The notes under the pieces were generated by a model. The model was given only the letters and a program-made list of their open reading frames with translations, was not told the origin of the DNA and made no database searches. A stretch of DNA of 64,000 bases, from positions 224,098,467 to 224,162,466 of the forward strand of contig CM037880.1 in assembly GCA_021292165.1 (NCBI GenBank). The letters are read 5' to 3'. Made by a program: the position numbers and the translations under genes. Below, piece after piece: positions 1-10,607 of the stretch. How positions within the stretch are numbered: the first letter of the stretch is position 1; every line of letters begins with the position of its first letter. The DNA is from Shinisaurus crocodilurus. Its lineage: Eukaryota; Chordata; Lepidosauria; Squamata; Shinisauridae.

Positions 1-1
1 G

Positions 2-1210
2 ATGGCATTTCATTTTGATGTAAAAACTGCTTTTCTGTATGGTGAATTACAAGAGGAAATCTACATGCAGCAACCAAAAGGTTTTGTAGAAAATCCCAGT
101 CTTGTAAGTCGTCTGAACAAGTCCATATATGGGTTAAAGCAAGCAGCTCGATGCTGGAACCAGAAACTAGACAGAGTTTTGATTAGTTTGGGATTCAAAC
201 AAAGCAAGGCTGATCACTGTCTGTATACAAATCACACAGAACAGGGAAACTGGGTGTATTTGTTGGTCTTTGTTGATGATATATTGCTGGTAACACAATC
301 AGTAAGTCAAAAAGACAAAATTGCACAAGAATTGCAAGCACACTTTGAACTGAAAGATCTAGGTTTGGTACAACACTATCTTGGAATGCAATTATCTCAA
401 GATGAGGAAGGTTCTTTCATGGTTGAACAAAGTGGAAAAATTCAGAAATTGCTGGAAATTCATGGGTTGGAGAATTGTAACCTAGTTACCACTCCAATGA
501 CTCTTGAATACCAAAAACACACAGATAACACTGAGTTTGAAGATATTGGAAAATATCAGAGTGTTATTGGAAGCCTGCTATCTTTGGCAAATGTGAGTAG
601 GCCAGACATCAGCAATGCTGTGAACATACTTAGCAGGAGAACGCAAAATCCTTCTATGTATGATTGGCTAGCTGTGAAACGTGTGTTAAGGTATTTAAAA
701 GGTACCATGAATTGCAAACTGAAATTGTCAACACACACAGAGGGAGATTTTTGTGTGTACACTGATGCTGACTGGGGGTCTGCTACAGATAGGAAGTCTA
801 CAAGTGGGACTGCATTAATGTATGATAACAGTCTAATTGACTGGTACACTTGCAAACAATCTTGTGTGGCTGTATCTAGCGCAGAATCTGAATTCATCAG
901 TTTATCTCAAGCATGTAATGAGATTGAGTGGTTCAAACAATTGTTTGCTGATATGCACATACCAGTAGACAAGGCTGTTACAATTTTTGAGGACAACCAA
1001 GCTTGCATAAGCATGGCTCTCCATGAAAAATGTAGGCCAAGAACCAAACACATTGATGTTCATTACTCTCATGTAAAGGACTGTGTGCAAAAAGGGTGGG
1101 TAACACTCAAGTACTGTGCAACACGGGATATGGTGGCAGATCTTTTCACAAAGCCATTGCCTGTAGTAAGACACAGGAAACTAATGACGGCACTAGGCCT
1201 CATTGAGTAA
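2..1210 (+). CDS. Ty1/copia retrotransposon Pol, C-terminal part (RT + RNase H), open at the window edge
   Basis: This is the end of a copia-type Pol polyprotein, which copies element RNA into DNA. The frame is already open at the first base, so the start lies outside the window, and it runs 402 codons without a break to TAA at 1208-1210. Reverse transcriptase: 'DVKTAFLYGEL' near residue 7, 'YGLKQAARCW' near 43 and the catalytic FVDD box near 90. Connection and RNase H: 'RYLKGT' near 230, 'DADWGSATDRKSTSG' near 257, 'SSAESEF' near 293, 'EDNQACISMA' near 330, 'RTKHIDVHY' near 345 and 'ADLFTKPLP' near 378. The unbroken frame and typical copia spacing suggest a recent insertion. Copia elements are uncommon in amniotes. 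Integrase and gag are not in the window. Confidence 0.93.
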   Translation: MAFHFDVKTAFLYGELQEEIYMQQPKGFVENPSLVSRLNKSIYGLKQAARCWNQKLDRVLISLGFKQSKADHCLYTNHTEQGNWVYLLVFVDDILLVTQSVSQKDKIAQELQAHFELKDLGLVQHYLGMQLSQDEEGSFMVEQSGKIQKLLEIHGLENCNLVTTPMTLEYQKHTDNTEFEDIGKYQSVIGSLLSLANVSRPDISNAVNILSRRTQNPSMYDWLAVKRVLRYLKGTMNCKLKLSTHTEGDFCVYTDADWGSATDRKSTSGTALMYDNSLIDWYTCKQSCVAVSSAESEFISLSQACNEIEWFKQLFADMHIPVDKAVTIFEDNQACISMALHEKCRPRTKHIDVHYSHVKDCVQKGWVTLKYCATRDMVADLFTKPLPVVRHRKLMTALGLIE

Positions 1211-1244
1211 ATGTAAACAAGATGTATCACAGCTTGTGTGGGGA

Positions 1245-1752
1245 TGTTGTGACATGTATCACATTCACCAGCTGTGGCACATTGTTTACACATGGAAGGA
1301 ACAGAATGGCTGGTAAACAAGTTTGTTATGTCTTTCTATGAATCTCGTGCTTTCGCAGGGGTTACTAGAGTGTATGGGAAACAGTATGAGCCTGTCACAT
1401 GGTTTGTATGTTCTGGTGACGTACTGACTTGTTGTTTTTCTGTCTGAATCCATTTTAGAGAGATGCTGAACTTCTCTCTTTCTCTTGTCTTCTGACTAGT
1501 GCTTGCTGGACTAATGCAATCATGTAACGTCTTTGTTGAGTGGAGTAAACCTCAGCTTGCTCCACTGGATTAAATGCTTGCTATGCATTGTACTCTGCAC
1601 ATGGACTGTAACTAGGAAATGTATACTCTGTAGCATATACTTTGCTATTCAAATAAACAGGTAGCTAAATAGACCTGTGGAGTTTACAGAGTTATTTCCT
1701 TGCTACTTGAAGTAATCTGCAAACGGAGGAAGCTGGGCTGGTGTCAGATTAC
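1245..1752 (+). repeat. probable 3' LTR of the copia element
   Basis: Just after the Pol stop, a short purine run (GGGGA, 1240-1244) is followed by TGTTGTGACA, which fits a polypurine tract and the LTR 5' end. An AATAAA lies at 1652-1657. The most plausible 3' end is TGTCAGATTACA at about 1752, giving TGT...ACA ends. The 5' LTR lies outside the window, so neither the exact end nor the target-site duplication can be verified. Confidence 0.5.
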
Positions 1753-1917
1753 AGGGAGCTGGCTGACAACCGAAACGTTGGAAAGCTGTGCAGGGAGAGG
1801 GGGAGAAGGATCTGAACTTCTATGTGTGGATTTATGGGCGTCTGCACACAGGAATAGGATTTTAAATCTTCCATCTCACACACGCGAGGCACTCTGCTTT
1901 TCCTCATTCCCCCTACA

Positions 1918-2077
1918 GACTTTTGCATCTGAAAAGCCGTAGACAGGCGCTATGCCCCATCCGATACTTTATGCACATTTCGCCTCCTCCCAGCCCCCCA
2001 ACTGGCCTTACTTGGTTTACACATGAGGAGGCGTGTGTGTGTGTGTGCAGGAACCCTCAAAGGCTCTTTTCTTCACA
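1918..2077 (-). repeat. truncated solo LTR, U3 end only
   Basis: This matches the first 180 bp or so of the complete solo LTR at 28301-29217, including the (GT)n tract and the segment ending at TTCACA (2077 is the LTR's own first base). The remainder is missing because the palindrome arm ends at 1918. Confidence 0.7.
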
Positions 2078-2229
2078 GTTTGTTTAAATGTCTGTCTGTC
2101 TGCCTCTCTCTCCCCCCCCCTCTCCCTCTCCCCCACTTGGGGGGGGCACTTGCTGAACCCTCCAAATGAAAAAAGACACCACTGTCTTTGTGGTGACCCT
2201 GATTCAGATCAAGACCATGGTGCTCCCGG

Positions 2230-2923
2230 CAGGGATGTTGAAGAGTCCTTGGTTTCGAGTCACGAGTCAAGTCACGAGTCTTTGGACCCGAGTCTCGAGT
2301 CCGAGTCCGAGTCCTTGGTCCAAAATGGTGACTTACGAGTCACGAGTCACGAGTCACTCCCAAAGCTGACTCCACGAGTCCCTATTAAAATCAATGGGGG
2401 TTTTCCCCAACAAAATAAGGCTATTTCAGAGGTGTGTGGCTTAAATAAATTCTATGCACAAGTGTGCCTTTTTATTTCAACACTCTGCCACTGATTTTGA
2501 CAAGAACAGACCAGGCAGACAAACCCAAAATAACCAGGCAGGCAGAGGAGGCAGGGAACCCCAAAACAGGCAGGGAGAGGCCTTTGTCTTGGACAATTCA
2601 AACTGTGGAACTGGTCAAGAAGAGACCAGGCAGGCAGAGGAGGCAGGGAACCCCAAACAGGCAGGCAGAGGCAGCCAAACCCAAAATGTCTGAAAGGTTG
2701 CATTTTAGGAAAATGATTTTAAAAAATAAACTTGCTGTACTTCCTAAAACCTATCCATGTTGCATTTGAGGAACACGATTTTGGAACGTGAGCCCTTGGT
2801 CTCGAGTCCCGAGTCGAGTCTCGAGTCCCATTAAAAATATTGGGACTCGAGTCTGACTCGAGTCACAGGCGGGACTCAGTCCGACTCACGAGTCGAGTCC
2901 TGGAGTCCGAGTCCCCATCCCTG
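2230..2923. mobile_element. non-autonomous hAT-like element rich in GAGTC repeats
   Basis: The ends are CAGGGATG...CATCCCTG. They are flanked by GCTCCCGG on the left and a similar GCTTCCCG on the right, consistent with the 8-bp duplication of hAT elements; the mirror copy in the right arm shows it better. Both ends are built from many degenerate ACTCG/GAGTC units. The middle (about 2400-2770) holds (CAGGCAGAGG)-type repeats. No transposase frame is visible. Confidence 0.6.
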
Positions 2924-3497
2924 GCTTCCCGGGGGGTGTTAAACCTGCCCCCCACCTGTTTTCATCCCAAAGTTGCACCCCCCCCAAAGGGGGTTAAAAA
3001 GGGGTGGGCACTTCTTTGGCTCCAGTGGAGTCTTTTCTCTCTCTCTCTTTTTAACCCCCTTATGGGTGTGTGTTGAATTTTGGGACAAAAGCAGCTGGGG
3101 AGAAGGTTTACCCCTCCCCCCACTGGAGTGCCATGGTCTCAAACCAAATCGGGGCCACATGCACTTACACTGAAGTAAAACAAGGCGCATATCCCTGCCT
3201 GAGCCAGCTTCTCTTCTTCCTTGAAAGGCGAGTCAAGTGGGGGACCACCAGGCTCAGGCCTGCAGCAGCAGCAGCCCACCTACCCACGGGGTCTCTGATT
3301 GGCTGGCTGCCTGCCTGCCTGCCTCAAACTAGCCAATGAGCCAGCCAGGAAAGGATGAGTGTCCTGTATGATGTCTTGCACTTTTTTAAAAAAAAAAAAA
3401 AATTGCCAGCGTGGGGGAGCGTACTCCCAAGGAATGATTTGGACCAGGAGCTACTTCGTGGCCTGCAACAGCAGGCAGTGAAGGGAGGAAATGTTAA

Positions 3498-3610
3498 ATC
3501 ATAGAATTACTGAGTTGGAAGGGGGGCATTTAGGCGATCAAGTCCCACCCCCTGCTCAGTGCAGGAATCCAGTTTAAAGCATCCCTGACAGGTGGCTGTC
3601 CAGTCTCAGC
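3498..3610 (-). repeat. CR1 LINE 3' end fragment
   Basis: The antisense CR1 3' signature is visible: ATCATAGAAT, then GAGTTGGAAGG and CCCCTGCTCAGTGCAGGAATCC. The mirror copy is at about 25375-25492. Confidence 0.65.
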
Positions 3611-3862
3611 CTGTCAACCACTGGATTTAAATTTACTTGTTTCATTCTCACTGTAAGTGAAATAAAATAAAAGACCGAGAGCCCAATATCTCTGTGACGG
3701 ATTCTCAAGGAACCCAGGTCTTGATGTGCAGCCACCCTCACCCCACGGTCTTGCTTCCTTAGCTGGGGCTGGCCTCTGCCCTGCTCTCTGCCTCAAGCCC
3801 CTCCTAGCTCCCGGGGCCTGGCAAAGAAGTTGGAGAGACAACAGAAGCTTGCTCAAAAGAAG

Positions 3863-3868
3863 TTTATT
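3863..3868 (-). terminator. poly(A) signal of left F-type lectin gene
   Basis: AATAAA on the minus strand, about 70 bases past the stop codon. It is conserved in the right-arm copy at 25126-25131. Confidence 0.65.
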
Positions 3869-3939
3869 GGATGACCACCATTGATTTAATCTCCCTTGGC
3901 AATCCCCCCACACACCCACGAAAGATGCAAAGCTGGCGA

Positions 3940-6900
3940 TCAGAGGCACCGCTGGTGACCCGACTTCGTCCCATAGACCTCCACCTCACACAGCGTCATG
4001 TATTCTGCCCGGCCAGGGATGTGGACGCTAACGTAGCGGCCCTTGAGCCCTTTGCAATAGAGGGTACTGATGGAGCCCCGGCTGATGTCTGTGACGGTCC
4101 CACAGCTGCAGAGAGAGAAGGAGGGTCAGCCGTGGGGCGGCAGCAATTCTGACTGACTCAATCTAAGCCAGTGTTCTCCAACCTTGGGTCCCCAGATGTT
4201 TTTGGCCTACAACTCCCAGCATGCCCCAGCCAGCGTAGCTGGCTGGGGCATGCTGGGAGTCGTAGGCCAAAAACATCTGGGGACCCAAGGTTGGAGAACA
4301 CTGATCTAAGCAGTAGGTGAATGCATTCGTATGTATAACCTCTGACATTCCTAAAACTACTAAGAGGGCATTGTGCCCCCCCCCACTCCCACCCCCAGAC
4401 ACAGAGGTGGCATGCCTGGAGTCTATCAGGTGTTGCTCTCACCGTTGCTAGCTACTCTTCTAGTCTAGATTACTTATTCTGGAATAACAACCACCCACTG
4501 TTTCCATCTCTGTTCCCAGTCCCTCCTGTGGATCAAAGCCACTTTTTCACCCAGAAGAAGCATACTCTCTCCCTCTGCCCATCATTATGAAGACAAAAAG
4601 GGGAGCCATGTGCAACCCGAGAGGTTTTTGCTTCAGGGAGTGGGGCAGAGTGGGGGAATGGAACTTACAGGGGGTCGGATTTGCCCAGGCCAGCCACGGA
4701 ATCTCCCACGTGGATCTCGGCACCCTGGAGTCTTTCGCCACAGCAGTCCTCACGGTTTTTCACCACCACAGTGGAGATGACGTACTGATCGCCCAAGTCC
4801 ACGTACCACCAGGGGTCCATGTCCTGTTTCGTGTGGGCGCAGGAGATTCGTTTAGAGAAGTCCCCACCACAATCGCCATCCACAGCTTTTCCTGCCACTG
4901 TATTGAGCGGGGTTTCGTAGGTGGAGGACTGAAAGGCTGGACGGCCTCTGGCCAAGTTCTGAGCTAGAGACATGATGGAAAGAAGGTGGGGTGGGAAGAG
5001 AAATGGTCGTCGTTAGAGATGGTCATGGACCCCTCCTTCTCTGGGCAAGCGCAGACCAGGGGGGAGCACGTGGAAAGCCATTGGGACACCCCCTTTCAGT
5101 GGAGATTGTGGGGAAGGGATTGGTATGGGGGGATAGCATCCATGCTTGTTGAGAGGCTGTGCTATTTCACAGATGGCCATGGAGGGACGTTTCTTGATGG
5201 AAGGTGTGAAGAAAAGCATGCAGAGTCTCTGTGTTGTCGTCGTCGTCGTCCCCCACGCACACACATGTAAATAAGTGTAATGACTTTGGATGAGGGTGAA
5301 CAAACTGAGGCTTAATCCAGACAAGGAAGAGGCGAGAAAGAGGACGGTCCGGAAACTTCAGCTGGTTCAAAATAGGGCAGCGAGATTATTAACCGGGACT
5401 GGCCGACGAGAACATATTATGCCAGTGCTTTCTCATCTGCACTGGCTGCCAGTCTGTTTCCGGGCCCGATTCAAAGTGCTGGCGCTAACATTTAAAGCCC
5501 TAAACGGCTTGGGGTCAGGGTATCTGTAGGATCGTCTCCTCCCATATGTACCTGCCCGGACACTAAGATCTGCATCAGCGGTCCTTCTCTGAGAGCCCCT
5601 GCCAAAGGAAGTGAGGCAGGTGGCTACCAGGAGGAGGGCCTTTCCTGCTGTGGCACCCCGGTTATGGAATGAGCTCCCCAAAGAGGTTCAGCCTGGCGTC
5701 TACTTTGTATTCTTTCCGGCACCAGGTGAAGACCTTTCTGTTCTCCCAGGCATTTTAATCATCTTAATCATTTTAATCTTGTAATTGTTTTTAATTGCAT
5801 TATTGTAACTGCTGCTGCTAGCTCTGCTGTTTGTTTTTAATCTGTGGTTTTAAATTTTATATTTTATGTTGTATTTTATGATTTTAACTGTTGTAAACCA
5901 CCCAGAGAGCTTTGGCTATTGGGCGGTATAAAAATGTATTAAATAATAAACAAACAAACAAATAAATAAATAGGTGGTCCTGGTTAGTCAAAAGGGAGAT
6001 CGAGGAAATGGGACTCAACCTGTGCTGGGTGGGGTTACAGGTGAGTGGCGCAAATCAAAATGCACCAGCCTCTGAAAATGCGCCATCCAGGATATAGGGA
6101 CATGTCCACATTAACCTTTATGGTTCTATGAGGCTTTGGCAGCAGACCCAGGCAACAGAACCAGGCAAGTATCGCCCTCTGGCAATGGCTATGCCATGTC
6201 TCTTGTTCACCGGACAAGAAACCAAGTGTTTGTCTTCCTCTGTCAGGTGTTGGAGGCTGTGCAGGAAACATAAAGGCCCTTGGCTGATGTCTCAGCTTTG
6301 AGCTTCACTATGAGGTTTGGTCTCCAGTTGTGCAGAGGAGCCACAATGGAAGGGCTTCCTTTGAAGAACATTGGCACTCAGCTACTAGAAATATTGAGTG
6401 AGTTTGCACATCACGGCAACCAGCCCTGCAAATAAGGTACCGTGGAGAGAAAGCTTAGCGGAGCACACACTTTGCCCCGCATTCTAGCTGCATAATCTCT
6501 GCCTGTGGCCGGAGAGCTCTGCATACTGATGGTTTCCCCCAAGCACTCTCAATGGTTTTTCAAGCACCCTCAATCGCCCTTCCGATTGTGGCTCCGCACC
6601 CTCTCCTGCCTGGCCAGACCGGTTCGTCCTGTCAGCAGAGGGAGGGGTCAGGGGATCGAGCGGGGCGGGGGGAGAAGCAAGGGGGTAAAAGAAGCAGCCA
6701 AGGCTTCTGAAGGTTGTTGGAAGCAGGATGCTAAGGAGCACAGAGCGGGTCACCAGCTCAGGCCAGCCCGGACACTAAACCCCCAAGCAGACTGCCTGGG
6801 TACATTGCCGTAAGTCCGTTCAATTTGCTAGCTTTTAGACTAGGTTAGATTCTTTGGTGTTAGCATAGAACAGCTTAGGTTCTTTTTTGTGTTGTAGTTC

Positions 6901-7635
6901 TGACCGTGTGTAACAAGCTACTTCCTCTTGTCAAATTCAATTACCTTATCTCCCCATTCCAATTTGTATTGTTTACCCTTCAATAAAGTGCTTTCATTTT
7001 TGACTGAAGCATAGTTTCACTTTGACTCAGTGCTCAAAATCCAGTGTTTGTGACCTGAACTGAACTGGGGATCACAAGCAGGAGCCCTGAGCTGTCCAAA
7101 TAGCCGCTGCGCTCCCGTTCTTGCAGAAAAGGACCGGCGGCGGTCCTTCACAGCTACACAGAGTGGGTTGTTTGTGAAACAACCCATGGTATGCCCGACA
7201 GATGATCAGGCTCACCGTGGGTTGTCCCCTGTCCTTCCCCCTCAGTCCTTTCGTGGGTATCCCAGGGGGCCCTGTGGCAGGACCCAACTTGTCTGCCACC
7301 CCTGCTGTGATTGCCCTTTTGCACTTGCTGTGCCCCCCCTTTTACCCATTTTTTTTTCTTTTTTCAGAATCGCTTTTTGTGATTGCCGATTTGAGAGCCC
7401 CTCCAAAGAGCCCAAGAAGCAGCATATACGTCATCCGTCTGGGGGAAGCAAAAAAAGAAAAGCTCCATTCTGGGGGCCACCATTTTGTGTTTGGGGCTGC
7501 CCCCCCCACACACCACAATTTCCCCTCTTTTCCCCAGTTCTTACCTATGCCAGAGAACTCCATCTTGCAGCTCTGGGCCTCCCCAGGTCCTGCCAGTAAT
7601 GCCAGGACCAGCAGTGAAGTCCATAGGATGAGCAT
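3940..7635 (-). CDS. secreted F-type lectin (fucolectin), left-arm copy
   Basis: Predicted fucose-binding lectin of 183 aa. Coding exons on the minus strand are 7635-7545 (signal peptide), 4963-4669 and 4105-3940; all four splice junctions are GT/AG and the phases join cleanly (91+295+166 nt). Residues 1-20 form a signal peptide (MLILWTSLLVLALLAGPGEA), so the product should be secreted. Residues 33-174 are one F-type lectin domain. It carries the fucose-binding signature His74, then Arg101-x-Asp103, then Arg108, at the same spacing as eel fucolectin, plus the adjacent cysteines 104-105. Established role of the family: fucosylated-glycan recognition in innate immunity. The start ATG directly follows a strong splice acceptor (CCCCTCGCAG), so an upstream non-coding exon is likely. 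Intron 1 holds an L2 fragment and an LTR-like block; intron 2 holds a foldback MITE. Residues 66-70 differ sharply from the right-arm copy. Confidence 0.88.
4169..4303. mobile_element. foldback hAT MITE (135 bp) in lectin intron 2
   Basis: Two inverted arms of about 65 bp form a near-perfect hairpin with CAGTGTTCTCC ends. It is flanked by a perfect 8-bp duplication ATCTAAGC (4161-4168 and 4304-4311), as expected for hAT transposition. Six further copies lie in this window. Confidence 0.9.
5290..5960 (+). repeat. L2-clade LINE, 5'-truncated RT tail and 3' UTR
   Basis: Translated fragments read 'NKLRLNPDKEEARKRTVRK', 'NRAARLLTGTGRREH' and 'HWLPVCFRARFKVLALTF', typical of the C-terminal end of L2 reverse transcriptase. 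An L2-type 3' end follows (GGCGGTATAAAAATG and an A-rich tail near 5925-5972). Stops and a missing segment make it non-functional. The mirror copy is 23075-23712. Confidence 0.82.
6480..7075 (+). repeat. LTR-like block with AATAAA, family unknown
   Basis: A GC-rich stretch is followed by an AT-rich one containing CAATAAAGTGC near 6981, then about 90 bases resembling an R-U5 end. It is also present in the right arm (about 20770-21370). No TG...CA ends or target duplication could be fixed. It could equally be a processed 3' UTR. Confidence 0.3.
7140..7330. repeat. DNA-transposon fragment related to 32378-32790
   Basis: Motifs 'acagatgatc', 'gtgggttgtc', 'cccaggggg' and 'ttgcccttttg' occur in the same order as at 32457-32570. 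No ends or duplication were resolved. The mirror copy is at about 20510-20690. Confidence 0.4.
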
Positions 7636-7779
7636 CCTGCGAGGGGGTGCATGTGGAGAGGGGAGTGAAGAAGAAGTCAGTGAGAGGGAGCAGATGCTAG
7701 GCCTAAGGCAGGGGTCCCCAATGGAGTCCCTGTGGCATCCACAGGCACCCCCAGCATCTGTGAAGGGGTCCCCCTTCAC

Positions 7780-8280
7780 AGGCATATATCCATTTTTAAA
7801 AAATATAGGTACATGGATTTGTATATATCCATAGCAATGAATACATATGACATGCATACAATGTCCTAGCAATTATACATAGGCTTCAACAAAAGCCCGT
7901 TCTTAAGAATGTCTTTAAGTCTAATTTGTATGTAAGTCAGAACAGCATAGCGTTCTATACGTTAAAATCGGCATTTACGCAAATGGCATAAATTACACAA
8001 ATTGCGTAGTGTACTACGCTATGTACTCTATGTAAATGGCATAGCGCCGGGGAGCCCAGAAGTCCGTTCTTAAGTACGGGTTGTCTGTAAGTCGGACGTC
8101 CTTAACTCGGGGACTGCCTGTACCAACAGTGTTCAGATCCAGAAGAATGGAATTTTAGAGGACAAATTGGAAACTGGACATAAAACTGGACAGAACTGAA
8201 AATAGAGGGCAGTCCTGGACAAAATAAGTCATCTGGCCACCCTATTTCAAATCAGATGAAATAGGCACTGTAGATCTGCC
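7780..8280. other. intergenic, repeat-like but unassigned
   Basis: This stretch upstream of the left lectin gene contains a segment beginning 'caggcagtccccgagttaag' (read on the minus strand, about 8123 downwards) with an internal imperfect palindrome around TACGCTATG. A second repeat-like stretch (8150-8260) ends 'ctggccaccct'. Both recur only in the other arm within this window. No coding potential was recognised. Confidence 0.35.
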
Positions 8281-8392
8281 CATCATGGTTTTCGGCTCTT
8301 TAGCAGGCTGCATGGGGGTAGAGCAAACATGGCAGACCCCCTCCCATGATCGTTGGCAGCCATGAAGGTGATCTCTTTAAGATGCCTTAGAG

Positions 8393-8513
8393 CAGTGTTC
8401 TCCAACCTTGGGTCCCCAGATGTTTTTGGCCTACAACTCCCTGCATGCCCCAGCCAGCTATCCTGGGAGTTGTAGGCCAAAAACATCTGGGGACCCAAGG
8501 CTGGAGAACACTG
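8393..8513. mobile_element. foldback hAT MITE (121 bp)
   Basis: Same hairpin family as 4169-4303, with a shorter loop. Flanks CCTTAGAG and CCTTAAAG are an 8-bp duplication with one mismatch. Confidence 0.9.
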
Positions 8514-8645
8514 CCTTAAAGCAAGGCTAAGCAGTCTTGCCTAAAAACCTTGTAGGTCACGTATACAAGGCTAGTCCTAGCAACACCAAAGCTAATCACA
8601 GCTGTACATATTCAAAAAGCTCCAGGTGGGCAAACCCCAATTTAA

Positions 8646-9029
8646 TTATGCCAGCCCTATGGTGATGTTTCCACACATAATGTAGTAATCACCAGTTGAG
8701 GGGTAAGACATGGAATTTCTAAACTTCTGGAAAGGCCTCTGTTTGGGAACAGCTGTAGGCTCAGCACTCTCCTGAGTGGTTTGTCCACCCAAATTTCCTC
8801 CTTTTTGCATCCGTGTGATGACTTGGGCTAAGAGTTGTCCCAACTCTATTGATTCAGCCGGACAGATCTCTTGGACCCATTGCGGAATCTTCCTGTAACC
8901 CTTTTGTGGCTTTGTAGTATTGCCACGTGGCGCCCTTTTGAGCCCTTGAAGCTTTTTGTCTGAACAGTATGAGAGCTCTGGGTTTCTCAGACCCTCAGTG
9001 TGCCGATTCATGGCATCGGTTCCATTCAT
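8646..9029 (-). pseudogene. unrecognised 127-codon frame, present in both arms
   Basis: The open frame starts MNGTDAMNRHTEG and ends CGNITIGLA. It has no domain I recognise. In the right arm the corresponding frame shifts after about residue 73, so at least one copy is broken. It sits directly downstream of a SINE, so the frame may have extended further upstream before that insertion. A retroelement origin is possible but not shown. Confidence 0.25.
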
Positions 9030-9052
9030 GGCTGTTGGACCAGTAACGTACC

Positions 9053-9250
9053 GGGAGGGTCTATGGCTCAGTGGCAGAGCCTCTGCTTTGCATGCATAAG
9101 GCTACAGGTTAAATCCCTGGAATCTCCAGGTAGGACCAGAAAGAATCCTGCCTGACGCCCTGGCGAGCCACCGCTGCCCTTCAGCGTCGACAGTGCTGGG
9201 CTGGATGGATCCGTGGGGGGCTGGCTCGGTAGAAGGCGGCCACCTCTGCT
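9053..9250 (+). repeat. tRNA-derived SINE
   Basis: Pol III internal promoter boxes are visible: A box TGGCTCAGTGG (9064-9074) and B box GGTTAAATCCC (9108-9118). The body that follows contains 'gccctggcgagcc' and 'gggctggatggatcc'. The anticodon region resembles TGC (Ala-like). Confidence 0.65.
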
Positions 9251-9630
9251 CCTCTGACCATGATGCTGAACCACCCCCCAGGTCTCTTGGCCTCCCCCAC
9301 TGCTGGCAGGATTCCACCTGCTTTTTGAAGTGCAGCGGACACCAAAGTTCTTCTGTGGCCACCGATGGCCAGGTATCACCCAGGTAGACCTGGTTGCCTC
9401 TGCTGGTCCTCGTAACCCAGATAGAACCTGCCAAGAGGCACAGAACGCCACTGTTCTGCCACTCCGCCCTATCTCGCTCACTCAGAATGTTATTGTTTAT
9501 AGCCAATGGCCATCACACATATATACATAGAATATAAAATTAAAAAAAAAACAGGTTGAACATTTAATATAATGAAACAAAATGCTATAAAATAATCCAG
9601 GTTTAGAAACATTCTTTCTGTATGGCCCCC

Positions 9631-10248
9631 TTATGGTTTGGCAGTAGTTTGGTTTATAAAGGCTGCCCTTATTTTCCTTGCAGCTAACGCAAATAAAGCT
9701 ATCCTGTAGCTAATAAATTTGTCCACATCAGACAACAACCATCTAATTTTAAAATCGTCTGATTGACCTTCTAAAGTAGTCTGAAAAGGAAGAATAAATC
9801 TGGCCCTGGGTGATTTATATAGTGGACAATATAGAATATAATGTACCAGATCTTCAATGTGCCCTGTTTCACATATGCAAAAACGCACTCGTGCAGGTCT
9901 GTTAGAAAACCTTCCAGCCAAATACTCAGTGGGCATTGTTTCAAATCTGAGCTGGGTCAAAGCATGCCTAACAGGGAAGAAGGTTAGCTCTTGCAGATAG
10001 CTTGCCCTTTTGTGTTCTATTTTAATCTTGGCATACCAAGTGGCAGATTTGCAGTTTTTTATATATTCAAGATCTCTTTTGGCATCTTCGCCAAACACAA
10101 TATCTCGGATCTTATGATCAGACACATCCTGCATTGTCGTTGCTAAGGGAATCGAGTAACTCAGCATCAAGCATCTGCAAGAGTTTGCCCAGCCTTCTCT
10201 ATTCTGCAACTCCAAAAAGCATAGTTTTGCTAAATGGTTTTCTGACAA
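9631..10248 (-). pseudogene. non-LTR retrotransposon ORF2, C-terminal part
   Basis: A 205-codon frame ends in a Cys/His module (CICETGHIEDLVHYILYCPLY, read in part) typical of the region after the reverse transcriptase in several LINE families. No RT or endonuclease domain is present, so the copy is 5'-truncated. The right arm carries an almost identical frame at 17573-18190. The clade is not determined. Confidence 0.65.
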
Positions 10249-10607
10249 TGATGTTAATTTTTTCCAATATAATATTATGGATTTGTGTATACGTGCATTC
10301 AGGGAAGGGAGACCTAGTTCAGTTCACTCCGTCCTATCAGTCTCCCAGACTCCCCACGGTCTGGCCACCAAAGTCCTTGCCTTGTCCAAGGCAGAGATCT
10401 GCTGTAATCTCTTTTTTCTGAAAGCACTTATTTTTCCCACAGAGACCCTAAAAGTTTCAGTGCGCCCAATTCTTCAGCTTCAGGAATGGGTTATTCAAAT
10501 CCAAGGAGAGGGATCTTTTGTAACTCTAGACTATTTTCAGGAGGACCTCCATCTCCAAAGTGTAGTCTCCTACTCTGCACCCCCTTTCCTATTGTGTGTG
10601 TTCTGTG

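Noticed and set aside
9064..9118. Possible tRNA-Ala gene
   Set aside because: A and B boxes are present but the cloverleaf does not hold and a SINE body follows; called a SINE.
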